Part shown: positions 4,343 through 5,383 of the stretch, in pieces
How positions within the stretch are numbered: the first letter of the stretch is position 1
How the letters are laid out: every line of letters begins with the position of its first letter
Source of the DNA: an uncultured Eubacteriales bacterium
Lineage (GTDB): Bacteria > Bacillota > Clostridia > Oscillospirales > CAG-272
Length of the DNA: 5,383 bases
Assembly (NCBI GenBank): GCA_900555785.1
Contig: USMO01000115.1
Span: 1 to 5,383 of the forward strand
Direction: 5' to 3'
Translations under genes and position numbers: made by a program
Notes under the pieces: generated by a model
The model's database searches: none
What the model saw: the letters and a program-made list of their open reading frames with translations, nothing else
What the model was told of the DNA's origin: nothing

Positions 4343-5311
4343 ATGAACATTCTGCACGACATTCACACGCACAATCTCTTTTCCAACTGCTGCACGGATT
4401 ACACCGCTTCCACCGCCGCGTTCCTGCAAAAGGAAGCCGCGCTCGGCAACCGGGTGTTCGGGCTTTCCAATCACGTCTGGGACGAACGGGTCCCCGGCGC
4501 GTCCGGCTGGTACCGCACGCAGAGTATCGCGCGCTGCGAAGAAGCCCGCGCGTCGCTCGCCCATGCGCCGGACGGCATGCGGGTCCTCTTTGGCGGGGAG
4601 ACGGAATACTACGCCTGCCGCGATCTGCTTGGTATGTCCCCCGAGGGTGCCTCACATTTCGACTATCTGCTCTTCCCGCACACCCACATTCACATGCGGA
4701 ATGAGGTCATGTCGGATTATCCCGAAATTCTCGAAGCGCGGGCGCAGGTGCGTGCCGAACTTGCCGAGCGGCTGCCGAATCTTTCCGAGGCGCAGGTCAC
4801 CAAAATGACTGCGCAGCTGAAGGAGGCAGACCTGATCCGTCTGGTCCCCGAGATGAAGACCGACATTCACCGCTTTGTTGCCGACGCGATGGTCGACAGC
4901 TTTTGCGCGCTGCTGGCGCATCCCGATTTTCAGCGCATTGCCGGGCAGCTGCCGGTTGCGATTGCGCATTGCTTTGCGCCCTGCGGCTTCCCGCACCCCG
5001 AAAAGAACAGCATTCTCGCCCTGCTTGACGATTCCACGCTGCGCGACTGCTTCTCCTCCGCTGCCGCTCTCGGTGTTTTCATCGAAATCAACACCGGCGC
5101 TGTCAGCGAGGTTGGAACCGATCTTTCAAAGAACGAGATGATCCGAATTTTCCGCATTGCCAAGTCCAGCGGCTGCCGGTTCACATTCGGTTCCGATTCC
5201 CATTCCGTCAAAGGTCTCGAAAACATCCGTTTCGGCGACCTCATCGCCTCCGCTCTCGCCCTCTCCCCCTCCGACATCGCCGGGTTCCTGCAGGACGGGG
5301 TGGAAGGGTAA
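4343..5311 (+). CDS. PHP-domain metal-dependent hydrolase
   Basis: This is a 322-residue cytoplasmic protein of the polymerase and histidinol phosphatase (PHP) superfamily, which uses a cluster of two or three metal ions, commonly for phosphoester hydrolysis. Candidate ligands appear in the expected order: DIHTH (6-10, H8 and H10), NHVW (H44), GGETEY (E86 or E88), PHTHIH (H113/H115), AHCFAP (H209) and GSDSH (283-287, D285 and H287). Residues ~118-205 form a mostly helical insertion, making it longer than typical histidinol phosphatases (~260-280 aa). ATG 4343 is chosen because GAAAGGA (4328-4334) lies eight bases upstream and the HxH motif starts a few residues later, as is usual. The same frame stays open upstream to 3923, but that stretch is an Arg/Ser-rich shadow of the AraD remnant. 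The substrate is unknown; a sugar phosphate is possible, and histidinol phosphate is not supported by context. Confidence 0.9.
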   Translation: MNILHDIHTHNLFSNCCTDYTASTAAFLQKEAALGNRVFGLSNHVWDERVPGASGWYRTQSIARCEEARASLAHAPDGMRVLFGGETEYYACRDLLGMSPEGASHFDYLLFPHTHIHMRNEVMSDYPEILEARAQVRAELAERLPNLSEAQVTKMTAQLKEADLIRLVPEMKTDIHRFVADAMVDSFCALLAHPDFQRIAGQLPVAIAHCFAPCGFPHPEKNSILALLDDSTLRDCFSSAAALGVFIEINTGAVSEVGTDLSKNEMIRIFRIAKSSGCRFTFGSDSHSVKGLENIRFGDLIASALALSPSDIAGFLQDGVEG

Positions 5312-5320
5312 GACAAGACC

Positions 5321-5374
5321 TCGGGGCACCGCCCCGAACCCCGCTTAGGGGCTTCTTTCGGAGAAGCCCCTAAG
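5321..5374 (+). repeat. Paired GC-rich hairpins after the PHP gene (terminator or dispersed repeat)
   Basis: The first hairpin is TCGGGGC (5321-5327) with GCCCCGA (5331-5337) around ACC. The second is CTTAGGGGCTTCT (5344-5356) with AGAAGCCCCTAAG (5362-5374), 13 bp around TTCGG. Both are perfect. They begin 10 bases after the stop at 5311. No T-run is seen before the window ends. Such GGGGCACCGCCCC-type units often recur between genes in GC-rich genomes, so this may be one copy of a dispersed element. Confidence 0.6.
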
Positions 5375-5383
5375 AACCCAAGA

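Overview
The window is GC-rich, densely coding DNA. It has strong AGGAGG-type Shine-Dalgarno sites, sigma-A promoters with an extended -10 (TGNTACAAT, seen three times) and hairpin terminators. Together with the protein sequences this suggests a Gram-positive anaerobe of the higher-GC Clostridia (Oscillospirales/Ruminococcaceae-like). That placement is inference; no rRNA or other marker gene is present.

Left part (1-2190), ion and osmotic homeostasis: the C-terminal part of a cation:proton antiporter is followed, 12 bases after its stop, by an MgtC/SapB-family membrane protein. A terminator that overlaps a promoter comes next, then an intact MscS-type small mechanosensitive channel. A very long, nearly perfect hairpin at 2131-2183 closes this block and can serve as a terminator in both directions.

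Middle part (2199-4192), an eroded L-arabinose locus around an intact aldolase: on the minus strand, starting at TTG 2664, are the first ~120 codons of an araB-type ribulokinase. They are cut off and joined out of frame to the last 35 codons of an unrelated, unrecognised protein. The 337-base divergent intergenic region is AT-richer. It carries two facing extended -10 promoters and four TGTGA-type boxes arranged almost symmetrically about position 2862-2863, a layout expected for a shared AraC-type regulator. Rightward from it runs an intact HpcH/HpaI-family (2-keto-3-deoxy sugar acid type) aldolase. Just after it lies a second chimera: the N-terminal cupin of an AraC-family regulator fused in frame, at a shared Pro-Gly, to the C-terminal third of AraD (L-ribulose-5-phosphate 4-epimerase). 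Two ara genes and a regulator have therefore been reduced to fragments by separate deletions, while the aldolase and its promoter remain intact.

Right part (4193-5383): a short non-coding stretch with two inverted repeats leads to a PHP-domain metal-dependent hydrolase (322 aa). The window ends in a pair of perfect hairpins that look like a dispersed GC-rich intergenic repeat. No RNA genes, CRISPR arrays or insertion sequences were recognised. The most interesting material is the pair of deletion chimeras and the symmetric control region between them.
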